From Mycobacterium marseillense (GTDB lineage: Bacteria > Actinomycetota > Actinomycetes > Mycobacteriales > Mycobacteriaceae): a DNA stretch of 64,000 nt. The notes below the pieces were generated by a model. It made no database searches and was not told where the DNA came from. It saw only the letters and a list, made by a program, of their open reading frames with translations. The stretch's first letter is position 1, and the number at the start of each line of letters is the position of its first letter. A program made the position numbers and the translations under genes. The stretch covers positions 124,001 through 188,000 of the forward strand of contig NZ_AP022584.1 in assembly GCF_010731675.1 (NCBI RefSeq), in the 5' to 3' direction. Shown piece after piece: positions 7,125 through 15,871 of the stretch.

Positions 7125-9517
7125 ACCGACCCCTGGCGGGCTTGCGCGTCGTCGAGTTGGCCTCCGAGATCGCGGGTCCCTATTGCACGAAGCTACTCGT
7201 CGACCTCGGCGCCGATGTGTGCAAAATCGAGCCCTCGTCAGGCGATCCCCTTCGCCGCTGGGGCCCGTTCCCCTCGGGCCATCCTGATCCGGACCGAAGC
7301 GGTCTGTTTGAGTACCTGAACGCCGGAAAGCGCGGCACCACACTTGATTTCGCACATCAAGGCGACATCACACTGCTGCGCGACACTATCTCCCAGGCGG
7401 ATGTGCTCGTCGAGGACCTGCCCGCTGGTGCGCCTGAGCGCCTGCAGTGGGGGTTGGACGAGGGCAACCTTTCCCACATCAATCCGAACCTTGTCGTGGT
7501 ACGCATCTCGACCTTCGGGCAGGAGGGGCCGCTGCGCGACCGGGTGACGACTCCGCTGACCCTGCAAGCGGCCTCGGGTTGGATCAATGTCCGTGAGCCC
7601 GGCCGGGCGCCGGTTCAGGCGGGTGCGCGCATCCCCGAATACATCGTGGGCGGGTACGCCGCCCTCGGCGCGCTCACCGCGCTCCGCATCGCCGCGGCCG
7701 GAACGAACCGGCCGGTCGAGGTGGACGTGTCGATGTTCGAGTCGCTGCTGTCGACACTGCCTTACCCCATGTTGATGGCCGCACGCCTGAAAAGTCTCGG
7801 CCTGCCGACTAATTCCAAAGCCGCGCCGATGCTGGGCATCGTGCACGCCGCCGACGGTTGGATCGGAATCAACTGCCTGACCGGCCAGCACTGGCTGGAC
7901 GTGTGCGCAATGGTCGGACTGCCCGAGTTCGGCAACCATCAGCTCGCCGTCATGCTCGGCGGCCCCGAGCGCGACGAGTTCTTCGCCAAGGCCCAGCCCT
8001 TCCTTGAATCGATGTCCGTTGCCGACCTGGTCGAATTGAGTCAGGCCATGCGAATACCCGCGGCGCCGATCTGCGCAGGGGACACCATCCTGAACTGCCC
8101 GCAGTACGCCGAGCGAGGCTTCTTCATCGAATCCGCCACGGAAACATGGCGATTCACCCGACCGGGTGCGCCGTTCCGGCTGTCGAAGACCCCGGTGCCG
8201 CCGCCGCTGGCCGCGCCTGCTGTCCGAGCGGGCGCGGAGGCGACGTGGAGCAAGCGCGACGCACCGCGCCCGACGGGTGACGTCGTCGACGTCTCTTTGC
8301 CGTTCGCCGGGCTGAAGGTGTTCGACTTGAGCACTTTCTGGGCGGGTGCGTATCTGACGTGCTACCTCGGTGCTTTCGGGGCCGACGTAGTCAAGGTCGA
8401 GTCAATCCAGCGACCCGATGGACATCGCTACTCGGGTGCCCTATTGCGCCAAGGCGACGACTGGTACGAGCGAGGTCCGCTCTGGCAGGGAACCAATCTC
8501 AACAAACGCGACATCACTCTTGACCTCACCTCTGCGACCGGCCGGGACCTGGCGCTGCGTCTGGCTGCTCAAGCCGATGTGGTGGTGGAGAACTTCTCGC
8601 CGCGCGTGGTCGAACAATTCGGGCTGGACTACGACTCCATCGCGCGCCTCAATCCCGGCGTGATCATGGTGCGAATGCCCGGATTCGGGCTGCACGGACC
8701 GTGGCGTGACTACGTGGGCTGGGCGCTGAACATCGAACAGGTATCCGGCATGTCGGCCGCGACCGGTTATGCGGACGGCCCGCCGTGCAATCTGCAGGGG
8801 CCCGCCGACCCGATCGCCGGAGTACACGCCTGCGTCGCGCTGCTGGCCGCCCTCGAACACAGGCGGTCCACCGGTGAGGGGCAGCTGATCGAGGCGGCGC
8901 AAATCGAGGTTGGCGCCGCGGTGACAGCCGATCCCGTCATCGAATACTCGTTGACGGGATCGGTGCGGCCGCGCGAGGGAAACCGCCACCGCGAATACGC
9001 GCAGGGCGTCTATTCGACCGGCAATGTCGACGAGTGGGTCGCACTCTCGGTGCGTGATGACGGTGACTGGCGAGCGGTGCTGGACGCCATTGATCGTCCC
9101 GACCTACGCGACGACCCTAGATTTGCCTCCGCCGCAGCGCGCCGGGAACACCACGACGAATTCGATGAGGTACTAGCGAATTGGACATGCGGGCGAACCG
9201 CGGAGGAAGTCGTGGCAACGTTTGGCCGGCATGGCCTGCCCGCCGAGCGACTACTGACGGCCGACCGGATGTATGACGTCGAGCAACTCGACGCGCGCGG
9301 CTTCTATCAGGACCTGGATCATTCGATCACCGGCCGACAGAGGTTTCCCGGCTGGCCGTTCCGCATCACGCCGGGACCCGCACACCAGCACAGGGCCGCG
9401 GCGCCGACACTCGGGCAGCACAACGCCGAGGTGCTTGGAGCGCTTGGACTTTCCGCCCAGGAGATTGCCGCGTTGCGGGAGCAACGAGTGATCGGGGAAC
9501 GTGTTCTGAACGCGTAG
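7121..9517 (+). CDS. Tandem-domain family III CoA-transferase (CaiB/BaiF), fused
   Basis: The product has 798 residues and two full CaiB/BaiF domains. The first starts PLAGLRVVELASEIAGPYC at residue 4, the second LPFAGLKVFDLSTFWAGAY near residue 391. Family III transferases move CoA between acyl groups through an Asp-linked anhydride. In both halves the place where I expect this Asp reads Glu (VDVSMFE in the first half, AAQIE in the second), which deserves an alignment. The GTG at 7121 overlaps the aldehyde dehydrogenase stop. The likely role is activation of the acid made by that enzyme. Confidence 0.9.
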   Translation: MNRPLAGLRVVELASEIAGPYCTKLLVDLGADVCKIEPSSGDPLRRWGPFPSGHPDPDRSGLFEYLNAGKRGTTLDFAHQGDITLLRDTISQADVLVEDLPAGAPERLQWGLDEGNLSHINPNLVVVRISTFGQEGPLRDRVTTPLTLQAASGWINVREPGRAPVQAGARIPEYIVGGYAALGALTALRIAAAGTNRPVEVDVSMFESLLSTLPYPMLMAARLKSLGLPTNSKAAPMLGIVHAADGWIGINCLTGQHWLDVCAMVGLPEFGNHQLAVMLGGPERDEFFAKAQPFLESMSVADLVELSQAMRIPAAPICAGDTILNCPQYAERGFFIESATETWRFTRPGAPFRLSKTPVPPPLAAPAVRAGAEATWSKRDAPRPTGDVVDVSLPFAGLKVFDLSTFWAGAYLTCYLGAFGADVVKVESIQRPDGHRYSGALLRQGDDWYERGPLWQGTNLNKRDITLDLTSATGRDLALRLAAQADVVVENFSPRVVEQFGLDYDSIARLNPGVIMVRMPGFGLHGPWRDYVGWALNIEQVSGMSAATGYADGPPCNLQGPADPIAGVHACVALLAALEHRRSTGEGQLIEAAQIEVGAAVTADPVIEYSLTGSVRPREGNRHREYAQGVYSTGNVDEWVALSVRDDGDWRAVLDAIDRPDLRDDPRFASAAARREHHDEFDEVLANWTCGRTAEEVVATFGRHGLPAERLLTADRMYDVEQLDARGFYQDLDHSITGRQRFPGWPFRITPGPAHQHRAAAPTLGQHNAEVLGALGLSAQEIAALREQRVIGERVLNA

Positions 9518-9540
9518 TCGATGAACTCGGCCCAGTTCGG

Positions 9541-10017
9541 TCAGGCGTCGACCATCGCGGCGATCGTGTCGACGACGCACGCCGGGCGGTCGCTGCCCTC
9601 CACTTCGACGGTGACGCGAACCGTGGCCCGGCCCCCCTTGTCGTTGCGCTCGACCTTCACCAGTTCTGCCCCCGCCCTGATGCGGGAATCGACCGGTACC
9701 GGCGCGGGGAAGCGCAACTTATCGCTGCCGTAGTTGACCTGCATCGCCAATCCGGTCACCCGGTAGATCTGTTGCACGAGAATGGGTACCAGCGACAATG
9801 TCAGGTACCCGTGCGCGATGGTCTTGCCGTAGGGGCCGGCGGCCGCCTTCTCCGGGTCGACATGAATCCATTGATGGTCACCGGTCGCCTCGGCGAATAA
9901 GTCGATTTCCTTCTGAGTGACCTGGCGCCAGTCGCTGAAACCGAGGTGCTCGCCGACGTGAGTCTCGAAGTCTGCGATTCCGTCGTAAACTATCGGGGAC
10001 GTGGGCGCCTGGGTCAT
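9541..10017 (-). CDS. MaoC-type (R)-specific enoyl-CoA hydratase
   Basis: This 158-residue single-hotdog protein carries FAEATGDHQWIHVDPEKA near residue 41 and GKTIAHGYLTLSL near residue 64, the hydratase 2 motif with Asp and His as catalytic pair. It resembles HtdZ-type mycobacterial hydratases. Its ATG overlaps the stop of the amidohydrolase upstream (ATGA), so the two are one transcription unit. It converges on the CoA-transferase gene with a 23-bp gap. Confidence 0.9.
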   Translation of the reverse strand: MTQAPTSPIVYDGIADFETHVGEHLGFSDWRQVTQKEIDLFAEATGDHQWIHVDPEKAAAGPYGKTIAHGYLTLSLVPILVQQIYRVTGLAMQVNYGSDKLRFPAPVPVDSRIRAGAELVKVERNDKGGRATVRVTVEVEGSDRPACVVDTIAAMVDA

Positions 10018-11207
10018 GCCGGAACCTTGAGCCCTAATTGCTCAATAGCGTTGCCGCCCATGATCTTCGCCTTGGCGTTCTCCGCGACGCCGTCAAGCCG
10101 GTCGACGAAACTCAGTGGATCACCGATGCCCTCAGGGTGCGGGAAATCGGAGCCGAACATCACGTGATCCTCGCCCATGATGTCGATAATCCCCTTGAGG
10201 TCGTCCTCGAGGAACGGATGGATGTAGATGTTCCGCTTGAACACCTCGACGGGGTGCTCGTCGAACTCCTTGGGCATGATCTTGTACGCGGTGTTCAACT
10301 GTTCGAGCAGATTGCGCACCCATCCGCTGCCGTTCTCGACGCAGAAGATCTTCAGATCGGGGAAACGGGACAGCGCGCCGTGACAGATCATCGCGGCCAG
10401 GGTGTCCTCGATGGCGCGATGGCCCATCACGACCTCGCGTAACGCGCTCGGCTTGAAGGACAGGTACTCGTCACCGCCCTCCCACTCCATGAGGTGCTTC
10501 TGGTAGCCGCTGTCCGACGCGTGCATGGTGACCGGCATGTCGGCGTTCACGACTTCTTCCCAGAACGGATCGAACTCGGGGAGGCCCATGGACCGCGAAC
10601 CGCCGAAGCGGCTGGGCACGGGTGCGGGACGCACCAGGAACGTCTTCATGCCGTGCTCGAGGCCCCAGTGGAATTCCTTGATGGCTTCGTCCACCAGGGG
10701 CAGGCAGATGACGGGGGTCGCGAAGATTCGGTCGTGATAGTTGAACGTCCAGTGCTCGGCCATCCATTCGTTGAGGGCGTGAATGATCGCGTGCGTGAGG
10801 ATAACGTCGTCGGTCGTGCGTTCCTCAATGAGGCTGGCGAGGGTCGGGTACATCACACAGCGGTCAATGCCCAGCTCGTCCATCAGCTCGAGGCGGGGAG
10901 CGGGATCCTGATACGCGGGAATGACATCCATTGCTTCGCCCACAAATTCGCGGAAGTTGAGGCCTTCGGGGTTGTTACCGAGGAAGTAATCCTCGGCGCT
11001 ACCTGGCCTGGCGACGCGCGCGAAAGTCGGGTTGGGGATCATATGGCTGATGTGGTCCTTGACGACGAGCTTGGGGCGGCCATTGACCTCGACGTAGCCG
11101 ACCTTTCCGCGATGCTCCTTCGGTAAGTACTTCGTGAGCGCGTCCGTCGTCTCGTACATGTGGTTGTCGATGTCGAAAACCGGGTACGGCAAGGAACGGG
11201 AAGACAT
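10014..11207 (-). CDS. Amidohydrolase-2 family TIM-barrel metal enzyme (paralogue 1 of 4)
   Basis: The 397-residue protein opens with DIDNHMYETTDALTKYLP and ends with FGSDFPHPEG, the two metal-site ends of the amidohydrolase_2 fold. The usual first HxH is DxDNH here, so the metal site is not standard. Relatives include ACMSD and resorcylate decarboxylases, so hydrolysis, decarboxylation or ring opening are all possible. The ATG at 11207 follows GGAGGAAAG; an upstream ATG at 11240 lacks a ribosome site. The dyad at 11252 lies 45 bases upstream. The paralogues are at 14668, 19612 and 37545. Confidence 0.88.
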   Translation of the reverse strand: MSSRSLPYPVFDIDNHMYETTDALTKYLPKEHRGKVGYVEVNGRPKLVVKDHISHMIPNPTFARVARPGSAEDYFLGNNPEGLNFREFVGEAMDVIPAYQDPAPRLELMDELGIDRCVMYPTLASLIEERTTDDVILTHAIIHALNEWMAEHWTFNYHDRIFATPVICLPLVDEAIKEFHWGLEHGMKTFLVRPAPVPSRFGGSRSMGLPEFDPFWEEVVNADMPVTMHASDSGYQKHLMEWEGGDEYLSFKPSALREVVMGHRAIEDTLAAMICHGALSRFPDLKIFCVENGSGWVRNLLEQLNTAYKIMPKEFDEHPVEVFKRNIYIHPFLEDDLKGIIDIMGEDHVMFGSDFPHPEGIGDPLSFVDRLDGVAENAKAKIMGGNAIEQLGLKVPA

Positions 11208-11251
11208 TGAACTTTCCTCCTGAGCAGCGAATATGATCATTTACGCTATCT

Positions 11252-11266
11252 GAGAACGACGTTATC
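11252..11266. promoter_or_regulatory. Operator-like dyad, N3-spaced form
   Basis: GAGAACGACGTTATC lies within the longer palindrome TGAGAACGACGTTATCA (11251-11267). It is 45 bases upstream of the amidohydrolase start. The spacing between half-sites is three bases, as at 28582 and 33567. Confidence 0.55.
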
Positions 11267-11308
11267 ATCCTGGGAGCGCCACATCCAGATCGGGGTAGTC
11301 CCAGCGCT

Positions 11309-11938
11309 TCAGTTCAATGCTCTCCACGCGTCGACGACGGCGCCAGACCGGGTTACGGTGGCGAGCAGGGACAGGGTGTTGTCGATGAGCGAATCGGCAT
11401 ACTCGCGCGGGTACCCACTTACTGCATCCCGTGGCAAAACGAATTGGTAGCCGCGGTTGACCGCGTCCATCACGAAATTCGTGATCGCGACGTTGACCGA
11501 AACTCCCACGCCCACAATCGTCTTGATGCCCAGGTTGCGAAGGACGGAGTCGAGATCGGTACCGCACATGGGGCCGACGCCGTGTGTGCGGGTCAGAATG
11601 AGGTCGGTATCGCGGGGACCCAACTCCGGCAGCACCGACGCCCCCGCGCTGCCCGGAGTGAGGTCGGCGTCAAAGGACTTGCCCGCCGCGAACAGCCGGG
11701 CGTTGGTGTTGGAGCCCCGGCCGTCGGCCCGTCGTTGGATCAGGCAGTGCACGACCGTGACGCCCGCCCCTCTTGCCGCGTCGAGCAGTGCGGCGATGTT
11801 GGGAACTGCTTCGCGGCGCGCTTCTTCGGCGAGTAAGGGGAGCCCGGCCTGCGGGCCTATCACCCCGTTCTGGCACTCCTGGGTCACGAGCGCGGTGGTT
11901 GCGGGATCGAGCAGTTCTTTCAGGCTGGGTTGCGGCAT
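11309..11938 (-). CDS. Isochorismatase-like hydrolase fold, apparently without the catalytic cysteine
   Basis: The 209-residue protein has the family layout: LVTQECQNGVIG near residue 18, a middle ILTRTHGVGPMCGTDLDSVL and the strand IVGVGVSVNVAITNFVMDAV. In active members these positions give an Asp (DxQN), a Lys and a Cys (tNxCV). Here they read Glu (ECQN), Thr/Arg and Ala (VNVAI), so the classical Asp-Lys-Cys triad is not visible. It may be a pseudoenzyme or use other chemistry. The ATG at 11938 directly abuts the dyad at 11939-11954 and has no Shine-Dalgarno site, which suggests a leaderless transcript. Confidence 0.82.
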   Translation of the reverse strand: MPQPSLKELLDPATTALVTQECQNGVIGPQAGLPLLAEEARREAVPNIAALLDAARGAGVTVVHCLIQRRADGRGSNTNARLFAAGKSFDADLTPGSAGASVLPELGPRDTDLILTRTHGVGPMCGTDLDSVLRNLGIKTIVGVGVSVNVAITNFVMDAVNRGYQFVLPRDAVSGYPREYADSLIDNTLSLLATVTRSGAVVDAWRALN

Positions 11939-11954
11939 GAGAATAGACGTTATC
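11939..11954. promoter_or_regulatory. Operator-like dyad between divergent genes
   Basis: GAGAATAGACGTTATC fits the N4-spaced dyad family. It touches the start codon of the isochorismatase-like gene and is 34 bases upstream of the SnoaL-like gene on the other strand, so it could control both. Confidence 0.6.
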
Positions 11955-11988
11955 GTGTGCTGGAAAGCAATTTCCACGAGGAGGGCCG

Positions 11989-12435
11989 ATGGAGATCTGG
12001 GAGCTCGAAGCGAGGGAGTCGGTACGGCAGACGTTGGCCGACTACACTGCCGCCACCGATCGATTCGATCTCCGGGCACTGGCGGCATGCTTCTGTGACG
12101 AAGGCGTGCTCGAATTCACCGGCGGCACCGAGCCACTGACCGGGCCCGCGCAAATCGAGGCCGGACTCGGTGCGGCGATCACGCGGCCTTTGCAACCGGG
12201 GGCGCCGGCCCGGCAGCCACCGACCCACGTCCGCCACCACGTCTCCAGCATCAAATTCGCATCGGTGGCCCGCCACAGGGTCGAGGTCAGCAGTTACTTT
12301 GCCGTCCACACCGACATCGGGCTCGACCATTGGGGCCGCTACCGTGATGTCCTCGTCCCTGCGCGCGGCCGGTGGCTGTTCGCTCATCGCAGGATCGGCG
12401 TGGACGCGTTCGCGGCCAACAGCCTGATGGCCTGA
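11989..12435 (+). CDS. SnoaL/NTF2-like protein
   Basis: The 148-residue protein has the NTF2-like start WELEARESVRQTLADYTAAT, a central ACFCDEGVLEFTGG and the closing strand pair VEVSSYFAVHTDIGLDHWGR / DVLVPARGRWLFAHRRI. The fold holds ketosteroid isomerases, dehydratases, hydroxylases and binding proteins, so the reaction cannot be named. The ATG follows GAGGAGGG. It is divergent from the isochorismatase-like gene and shares the dyad at 11939. It may isomerise or dehydrate an intermediate of the pathway. Confidence 0.85.
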   Translation: MEIWELEARESVRQTLADYTAATDRFDLRALAACFCDEGVLEFTGGTEPLTGPAQIEAGLGAAITRPLQPGAPARQPPTHVRHHVSSIKFASVARHRVEVSSYFAVHTDIGLDHWGRYRDVLVPARGRWLFAHRRIGVDAFAANSLMA

Positions 12436-12442
12436 GGAGGCG

Positions 12443-13345
12443 TCATTGCGTGATGAACTCTTTGGCGAACGCGCGCGAACGGTCGATGAGTTCGGTGCGG
12501 TCGGTGCCCGACGGCGCGATGGTGAGCCAGGTGACCCCGGCCGCGGCAAGGTTTTCGATGGTCGCGTGACGTTCGTCGGCCGATCTGCTGTCGTCCAACA
12601 GATTTCCCGCGGAAAAGCAGATGTCCAACGGTGCGGTGCGGCCGATTTCGGCTGCGTATTGTTTGGCCCAGTCGATGGCCTGCCGCAACTCGTCGATCGT
12701 CGAAATCTCCGCGGTGCGCGATGCCGCGGCGTAGCCGAACGTGTTAAACGGTGCCCATCCCTGCGCGCGCGACACCGCCCGGCGCACGGCCGGCTTGCTG
12801 TTCCCACCGACCCATACCGGTGGGGGAGTCGTCGGCAGCGGGCGCAGCCGCACACCGCGGGCGGCGAATGACGTCCCCTGGTAGGCGATGTCCTCGCCGG
12901 TGAGCACCTTGTCCAGCACGTCCAGTGCCTCGTCGAGCAGAGCGCCCCGGTTGTCGAAATCGATTCCGAGGGCCTTGAATTCGGGTTTGAGATATCCGGC
13001 AGCAGTTCCGAGGATGAGGCGCCCCTTGGACAACGCGGCGAGGCTCTGGATCGATTTGGCGCCGAGAAACGGATTGCGGTAAGCGGCGATGTAGACATTG
13101 GTCAGCAGCTTGATGTCGGTCGTTACGGCAGCGGCGAAAGCCAACGCGACGAATGGATCGAGGGCGTGGTGGCCGCCGTGGTCGAGCCATTTCGCGTCGG
13201 GGGCGGGGTGGTCGGTGACGTGGACTGCCGCGAATCCGCTTGCCTCGGCCATTCGTGCGATGTCGGCGATCGCTTCGGCGGTGACGAACTCGTCGACAGC
13301 CGCGACACGATGAGTCGGCAGTTCGAGGGAAAAGGAGACGGTCAC
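12443..13345 (-). CDS. LLM-class (luciferase-like) F420-dependent oxidoreductase
   Basis: The 300-residue protein has the TIM-barrel segments of the bacterial luciferase family: FAAVHVTDHPAPDAKWLDH, LLTNVYIAAYRNPFLGAKSI and GRLILGTAAGYLKPEFKALG. PPPVWVGGNSKPAVRRAV is the typical late motif. Mycobacterial members mostly use F420 as hydride carrier. The start is a GTG at 13345 behind AAAGGATC. It follows an acyl-CoA dehydrogenase gene by 10 bp on the same strand, so both are probably co-transcribed. Confidence 0.9.
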   Translation of the reverse strand: MTVSFSLELPTHRVAAVDEFVTAEAIADIARMAEASGFAAVHVTDHPAPDAKWLDHGGHHALDPFVALAFAAAVTTDIKLLTNVYIAAYRNPFLGAKSIQSLAALSKGRLILGTAAGYLKPEFKALGIDFDNRGALLDEALDVLDKVLTGEDIAYQGTSFAARGVRLRPLPTTPPPVWVGGNSKPAVRRAVSRAQGWAPFNTFGYAAASRTAEISTIDELRQAIDWAKQYAAEIGRTAPLDICFSAGNLLDDSRSADERHATIENLAAAGVTWLTIAPSGTDRTELIDRSRAFAKEFITQ

Positions 13346-13355
13346 GAGGATCCTT

Positions 13356-14456
13356 TCATTCAGAGACGAGCGTGGCCAGGCGCTGGGCGTGGTAGTCCGG
13401 GTCGCCGAAAATCAGCTGACTCACCTTGGCGCGCCGGACGTACAAATGCGCGTCGTGTTCCCAGGTGAAGCCGATGCCGCCGTGGATGCGCATGTTGTCG
13501 AGCGCAACCTGCAGGAAGGCCTCCGAACACACCATTTTGGCGACTGACACGGCGGTCGGGAGGTCATCGGTTCCGGCCACTTCGGCCGCATGCGATTCGG
13601 CCGATCGCGCGCCCTCCACCTGAATCAACATGTCGGCGCACCGATGCTTGACGGCTTGGAAGCTGCCGATGGCCCGACCGAATTGAATTCGATTCTTGGC
13701 GTAGTCGACGGCCATATCGAGGCACCGTTGCGCCGCGCCGACCTGTTCGGCCGTTAGCGCGACGAGCGCGAGGTCCGACGTGCGGGCAAGGAAGTTCGCG
13801 GCACCACCGTCCGTTCCGATCAGCTCTGCCTGCGCGCCGTCGAACTGCACGCGGGCCACCTTGCGGGTGCGGTCGAGCCCGGCTAGCGGTGTGCGACGAA
13901 GGCCGTCGGACCCGGCCCGTACCGCGAACAACGAGATGCCGGCGGTCGTCCTGGCTGCCACCAGGACGATGTCCGCGGTGTGACCGTCGATCACCAGCGG
14001 TGCCACACCGTGGATCCGATAGCCGCCACCGGCGCCGTCAGCCACCAGCGTCACGGCGTCGGGGTCCCAGGCGCCGAGTTCGCCGTTGAGGATCAGCGTC
14101 GCGGTGCTGGAGCCGTCGATGAAGCCAGGAATCAGCTGTTCCGCCGCCGCGTCGTCCTCGCTGGCGAGAACGGCTTGTGTCGCCAGCCCTATCGTGGCGA
14201 AAAACGGGGAACACGACAGTGCGTGTCCCATTTCCTCGAAGACCACCGCAAGTGCGACCGTGCCGGCGCCGGCGCCACCCCAGCGCTCGGGCACAGCGAC
14301 GCCGTGCAGGCCCAACTCAACGGCCATCTGGCGCCACGAGTGCTCGTCGTAGCCTGTTTCCGTCGCCATTAGGCTGCGAACGGTCCCGCTGGGCGAGGTC
14401 GCGGCCAGGTAGTCGCGTACTACGCCGCGCAGGTCATCGAGCTCATTTGTCGGCAC
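13356..14456 (-). CDS. Acyl-CoA dehydrogenase, short FadE type
   Basis: The 366-residue protein shows GLHGVAVPERWGGAGAG, the helix NRIQFGRAIGSFQAVKHRCA and the end motif IHGGIGFTWEHDAHLYVRRA. The middle domain is divergent, as in the beta-type subunits that pair with a longer FadE. I chose the GTG at 14456, with GGGGGAC eight bases ahead. A 27-codon reading frame with its own ribosome site overlaps the start. It shares the 14456-14668 intergenic region, with its perfect operator-like dyad, with the divergent amidohydrolase operon. Confidence 0.9.
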   Translation of the reverse strand: MPTNELDDLRGVVRDYLAATSPSGTVRSLMATETGYDEHSWRQMAVELGLHGVAVPERWGGAGAGTVALAVVFEEMGHALSCSPFFATIGLATQAVLASEDDAAAEQLIPGFIDGSSTATLILNGELGAWDPDAVTLVADGAGGGYRIHGVAPLVIDGHTADIVLVAARTTAGISLFAVRAGSDGLRRTPLAGLDRTRKVARVQFDGAQAELIGTDGGAANFLARTSDLALVALTAEQVGAAQRCLDMAVDYAKNRIQFGRAIGSFQAVKHRCADMLIQVEGARSAESHAAEVAGTDDLPTAVSVAKMVCSEAFLQVALDNMRIHGGIGFTWEHDAHLYVRRAKVSQLIFGDPDYHAQRLATLVSE

Positions 14457-14526
14457 GCACGTCCCCCGACGCGGGTTCGAGGGGCCAGCCGATCACATTG
14501 TCCTTCAGCGGATTTGATGGGCTCAT
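14443..14526 (-). CDS. Possible 27-residue leader peptide ahead of the acyl-CoA dehydrogenase
   Basis: A short frame starts at the ATG at 14526 behind CGAGGAAGAC and ends inside the first codons of the acyl-CoA dehydrogenase gene. The peptide contains NPLKDNVIGWPLEP. It lies between the operator-like dyad and the dehydrogenase start and could couple translation to that gene. It is too short to judge by composition, and no family is recognised. Confidence 0.25.
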   Translation of the reverse strand: MSPSNPLKDNVIGWPLEPASGDVRADK

Positions 14527-14634
14527 GTCTTCCTCGGTGCGGTGGCGGCCGGACCGGCACCGCTCATGCGGGCGCCTGGTCATCCCGACTGGGATAGCCA
14601 TTGCCGGATCAGGATAGTATGTTTTGTGAAAATA

Positions 14635-14650
14635 GAGAATAAGCATTCTC
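14635..14650. promoter_or_regulatory. Operator-like dyad, perfect 6-4-6 palindrome
   Basis: GAGAATAAGCATTCTC has perfect six-base arms. It is 17 bases upstream of the amidohydrolase GTG at 14668 and sits in the region shared with the divergent acyl-CoA dehydrogenase operon. It is one of the two clearest copies of the family. Confidence 0.75.
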
Positions 14651-14667
14651 GCCTAAGGAGCGAAGCG

Positions 14668-15864
14668 GTGACGACGAAACTCGACTACGGCATCTTTGAC
14701 TGCGACACCCACTGCTACGAGACGCGGGACGCGTTCACTCGTTATCTGCCGGAGGAGTTTCAGGACCGGGCGATCACCACCGTGCGCGGGGCGGACGGCG
14801 TTGAGGTGATCCTGGCGGGGCGCCGGGTCGCCACCTTCAACAGCGAAGGGGGACTGGGTCTCGATGTCGCTTACCGGCCGGGCTCGCTCAAGGAGATGCT
14901 CCGGCAGATGGGATCGGGCAACCCCGAGGAGTCCTACGAGCCGCAACCGATGCAACCGGAGTTCATCGAGCGTACCGCGCGGCTCGCCGTCATGGCGGAG
15001 CAAAACATCGAGCGTATGGTCATCTATCCCAGCGGTATGGCCCTGGCCGCCGAACACTACGTCGATGACACCGCCGCGCTGTATGCCAATCTGCGCTCGT
15101 TCAATCGATGGTTTGACGAAGAGTGGGGTTTCAACTACGAAGACAAGGTTTTCGCCACCGCACTGATGTCGTTGCGAGACTTGAACTCTGCGATCGCGGA
15201 GACCGAGGCGATCATCGCGCAGGGTGCAAAGTTCGTGCTCCTGCCGACTGGGCCGGCGTACGGTCGATCACCCGGCGACCCGTACTTCGACCCCATCTAC
15301 GCACGCTTGCAGGAGGCCGGCTGCATCCTGGTGTTCCACATCATGCCGTTCTGGTACTTCAATGCGATCTCGCCCGCCTGGGGCCAGAACTCCGACCCCG
15401 CTTCCTGGCACATGTCGGCGTGGCAGTGGATGAACGTGTACGGGCAGCGGCCCATCGAGGAGACGCTGTCCGCACTCATTTTCGACAACCTCTTCGGTCG
15501 CTTCCCGGGCCTGAACGTTCTTGTGGCCGAGCACGGAGCGGAATGGGTGCCGTTCTTCGTCAAGCATATGGACAAGAGCCGTGGCATGGGCCGCAACGGT
15601 CCGTGGATCGGTGGAAAGCTGACGGAACGGCCGTCGGTGATCTTCCGCCGTCACGTCCGTGTCGTGCCGTACCCCGAAGACGACATTCCAGCGATTGTCG
15701 CCGGCTTGGGATACGACGACTGCTTGGTGATGGGCTCCGATTATCCGCATGCCGAAGGCCTGGCTGTGCCGGCCGAGTTCGCCAAGCTGCTCGATCCGCT
15801 CGACGACGCCGCCAAGCGGCGGATCATGCGCGACAACGCCGACCAGCTGCTCTTCCGGAGTTAG
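14668..15864 (+). CDS. Amidohydrolase-2 family TIM-barrel metal enzyme (paralogue 2 of 4)
   Basis: The 398-residue protein opens FDCDTHCYETRDAFTRYLPE and closes with VMGSDYPHAEG, as in the paralogue at 10014. The metal-site start is again DxDxH instead of HxH. I chose the GTG at 14668, seven bases after AAGGAG; longer frames to 14542 run through the operator-like dyad. It is the first gene of an operon with two acyl-CoA dehydrogenases and an acyl-CoA ligase, with a 7-bp gap to the next gene. The reaction is unknown; decarboxylation or C-C hydrolysis fits the family. Confidence 0.88.
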   Translation: MTTKLDYGIFDCDTHCYETRDAFTRYLPEEFQDRAITTVRGADGVEVILAGRRVATFNSEGGLGLDVAYRPGSLKEMLRQMGSGNPEESYEPQPMQPEFIERTARLAVMAEQNIERMVIYPSGMALAAEHYVDDTAALYANLRSFNRWFDEEWGFNYEDKVFATALMSLRDLNSAIAETEAIIAQGAKFVLLPTGPAYGRSPGDPYFDPIYARLQEAGCILVFHIMPFWYFNAISPAWGQNSDPASWHMSAWQWMNVYGQRPIEETLSALIFDNLFGRFPGLNVLVAEHGAEWVPFFVKHMDKSRGMGRNGPWIGGKLTERPSVIFRRHVRVVPYPEDDIPAIVAGLGYDDCLVMGSDYPHAEGLAVPAEFAKLLDPLDDAAKRRIMRDNADQLLFRS

Positions 15865-15871
15865 CAGCGGC

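Noticed and set aside
5547..7355. A 602-codon minus-strand frame opposite the aldehyde dehydrogenase
   Set aside because: It has no family signature and mirrors a gene with full catalytic motifs, a common effect in GC-rich DNA.
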